Of a stretch of 64,000 nucleotides of DNA, positions 63,045-64,000 are shown piece by piece. A model generated the notes under the pieces. That model had not been told where the DNA came from, made no database searches, and worked only from the letters and a program-made list of their open reading frames with translations. Source of the DNA: DASSTY01 sp035760645 (lineage in GTDB: Bacteria; Gemmatimonadota; Gemmatimonadetes; Gemmatimonadales; GWC2-71-9); NCBI GenBank assembly GCA_035760645.1, contig DASTSO010000024.1:106314-170313 (forward strand). Direction: 5' to 3'. Positions within the stretch are counted from its first letter, which is position 1; each line of letters starts with the position of its first letter. Made by a program: the position numbers and the translations under genes.

Positions 63045-64000
63045 CCCTCGGCCGTGCCCGTCGCGATGCGCGCCGCCGCGAGGATGAGGTCCGCGCCCCC
63101 CGCGATGAGCCGCTCGGCGAGCGCGAGGCCCACTGCATCCGCCTCGGCCGCGTCGCGCACCGTCGCGCCCTCGACGCCCTCGGCCGCCTCCGTGCCATCG
63201 AGCGCGGTGACCCGCCCGCTCAGCGTGAGCCGGTATCCCCCGCCCTGCTCGGCGGGCCCCGCCTCGGCGTACGCCGCGACCGGCACGCTGCACCCGCCCT
63301 CGAGCCGCCGCAGGAACGCGCGCTCGGCCGCGGTGGCGATGGCGGTCGGCGCGTGCTCCACGACGCGCTGCGCGACTTCCTGCGCGGCCGCGTCGTCGGC
63401 ACGCGCGGTCACGGCGAGCGCGCCCTGCCCCGGCGCCGGCAGCATCCAGGTGAGCGGGAGCCGCTCGCCGATCCGGTGGGCGAACCCCAGCCGGTCGAGC
63501 CCCGCGCTCGCGAGGACGACCGCCGTCCACTCGGGGCGCGCGTCGAGCTTGGCGAGCCGGGTGTCCACGTTGCCGCGGATCTCGGCGATGCCGAGGTCGG
63601 GCCGCGCCCGCAGGAGCTGCGCGCGGCGGCGCAGGCTACCCGTCGCGATCGTCGCGCCCTCCGGCACCACGGCCCACGCGAGCGGCCCCCGCCCCACCAG
63701 CGCGTCGCGCGGGTCCTCCCGATCGCTCACCGCGGCGAGCGCGATCCCGGCCGGGAGCCGGGTCGGCAGGTCCTTGAGCGAATGCACCGCGAGGTCGATG
63801 CGCCCCTCGAGCATCGCCTCGTCGAGCTGGCGCGTGAAGAGGCCCCGCGTTCCGATGCGCGAGAGCGGGACGTCGCGCACCGCGTCGCCGGTGGTGGTGA
63901 TCTCGATCCGCTCGGTCGCGACTCCCGCGGCATCGAGCAGCGCGCGCACACGCTCGGTCTGCCAGAGCGCCAGCGCGCTCGCGCGGGTGCCGACGCGCAG
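63041..64000 (-). CDS. hemC: Hydroxymethylbilane synthase (porphobilinogen deaminase), start outside window
   Basis: Joins four porphobilinogens on a dipyrromethane cofactor. The reading frame is open to the right edge and begins in the family N-terminus LRVGTRASALALWQTE, so only the first few residues are missing; 319 residues are visible. Further blocks: FTRQLDEAMLEGRIDLAVHSLKD-type segment near residue 60-80, GSLRRRAQLL, IRGNVDTRL, APGQGALAV and the cofactor Cys in EGGCSVPVAAY. First of the hemCDEF run in the direction of transcription. Confidence 0.95.
   Translation of the reverse strand: MRVGTRASALALWQTERVRALLDAAGVATERIEITTTGDAVRDVPLSRIGTRGLFTRQLDEAMLEGRIDLAVHSLKDLPTRLPAGIALAAVSDREDPRDALVGRGPLAWAVVPEGATIATGSLRRRAQLLRARPDLGIAEIRGNVDTRLAKLDARPEWTAVVLASAGLDRLGFAHRIGERLPLTWMLPAPGQGALAVTARADDAAAQEVAQRVVEHAPTAIATAAERAFLRRLEGGCSVPVAAYAEAGPAEQGGGYRLTLSGRVTALDGTEAAEGVEGATVRDAAEADAVGLALAERLIAGGADLILAAARIATGTAEG

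Overview
This is a continuous stretch of very GC-rich (roughly 70%) bacterial chromosome. About 65 protein genes are packed closely on both strands, with most gene pairs overlapping by 1-11 bases, two tRNA genes, and no sign of phage, insertion sequences, integrases or CRISPR. The repertoire points to a free-living aerobic diderm: TonB/ExbBD energy transducers, an OmpA lipoprotein, many lipobox signal peptides, O2-dependent HemF, a Mn-type superoxide dismutase and a membrane pyrophosphatase. Codon use and gene content resemble Gemmatimonadota or a similar high-GC soil/sediment phylum. That assignment is an inference and cannot be proved from this window.

Layout. 1-4 kb: smpB - amidase - TPR lipoprotein - pyrD in one coupled minus-strand run, then tRNA-Leu. 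4-9 kb: MoeB/rhodanese, an Rrf2-type Fe-S regulator, a nucleotidyltransferase, a metallophosphoesterase and aspartase. 9-16 kb: membrane flippase-like protein, glycosyltransferase, metallo-hydrolase, thioredoxin reductase, an unknown Cys-rich Rossmann protein, two SDRs and a PHP phosphoesterase. 16-21 kb: 2-oxo-acid dehydrogenase E1alpha-E1beta-E2. 21-26 kb: divergent membrane pyrophosphatase and an inositol-phosphate/phosphatidylinositol pair. 26-33.5 kb: a cell-wall sugar salvage cluster (NamZ, NagZ, AmiE-like amidase, Na+ symporter, BadF-type sugar kinase) with erpA inside it. 33.5-40 kb: amino-acid permease and the tonB-exbB-exbD-exbD locus with two further TonB-like transducers. 40-44 kb: kinase-regulator-kinase signalling set. 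44-52 kb: superoxide dismutase, zinc alcohol dehydrogenase and several poorly known proteins. 52-55 kb: copC-copD and an OmpA lipoprotein. 55-60 kb: MOSC protein, tRNA-Ala, secreted M28 and M49-like peptidases. 60-64 kb: hemCDEF, with hemC running off the right edge.

The two strongest leads are these. (1) The salvage cluster combines enzymes known from Bacillus subtilis MurNAc recycling with a sodium symporter and a kinase of the MurNAc/GlcNAc kinase family; namZ and nagZ are divergent and their GTG start codons share one GTGCAC palindrome. (2) A dispersed G-rich inverted repeat (GGCGGGACGGCGGGA type) begins at or next to the stop codon of five genes at four places. It often has quadruplex potential, and at two of the places it encloses nearly the same long hairpin.
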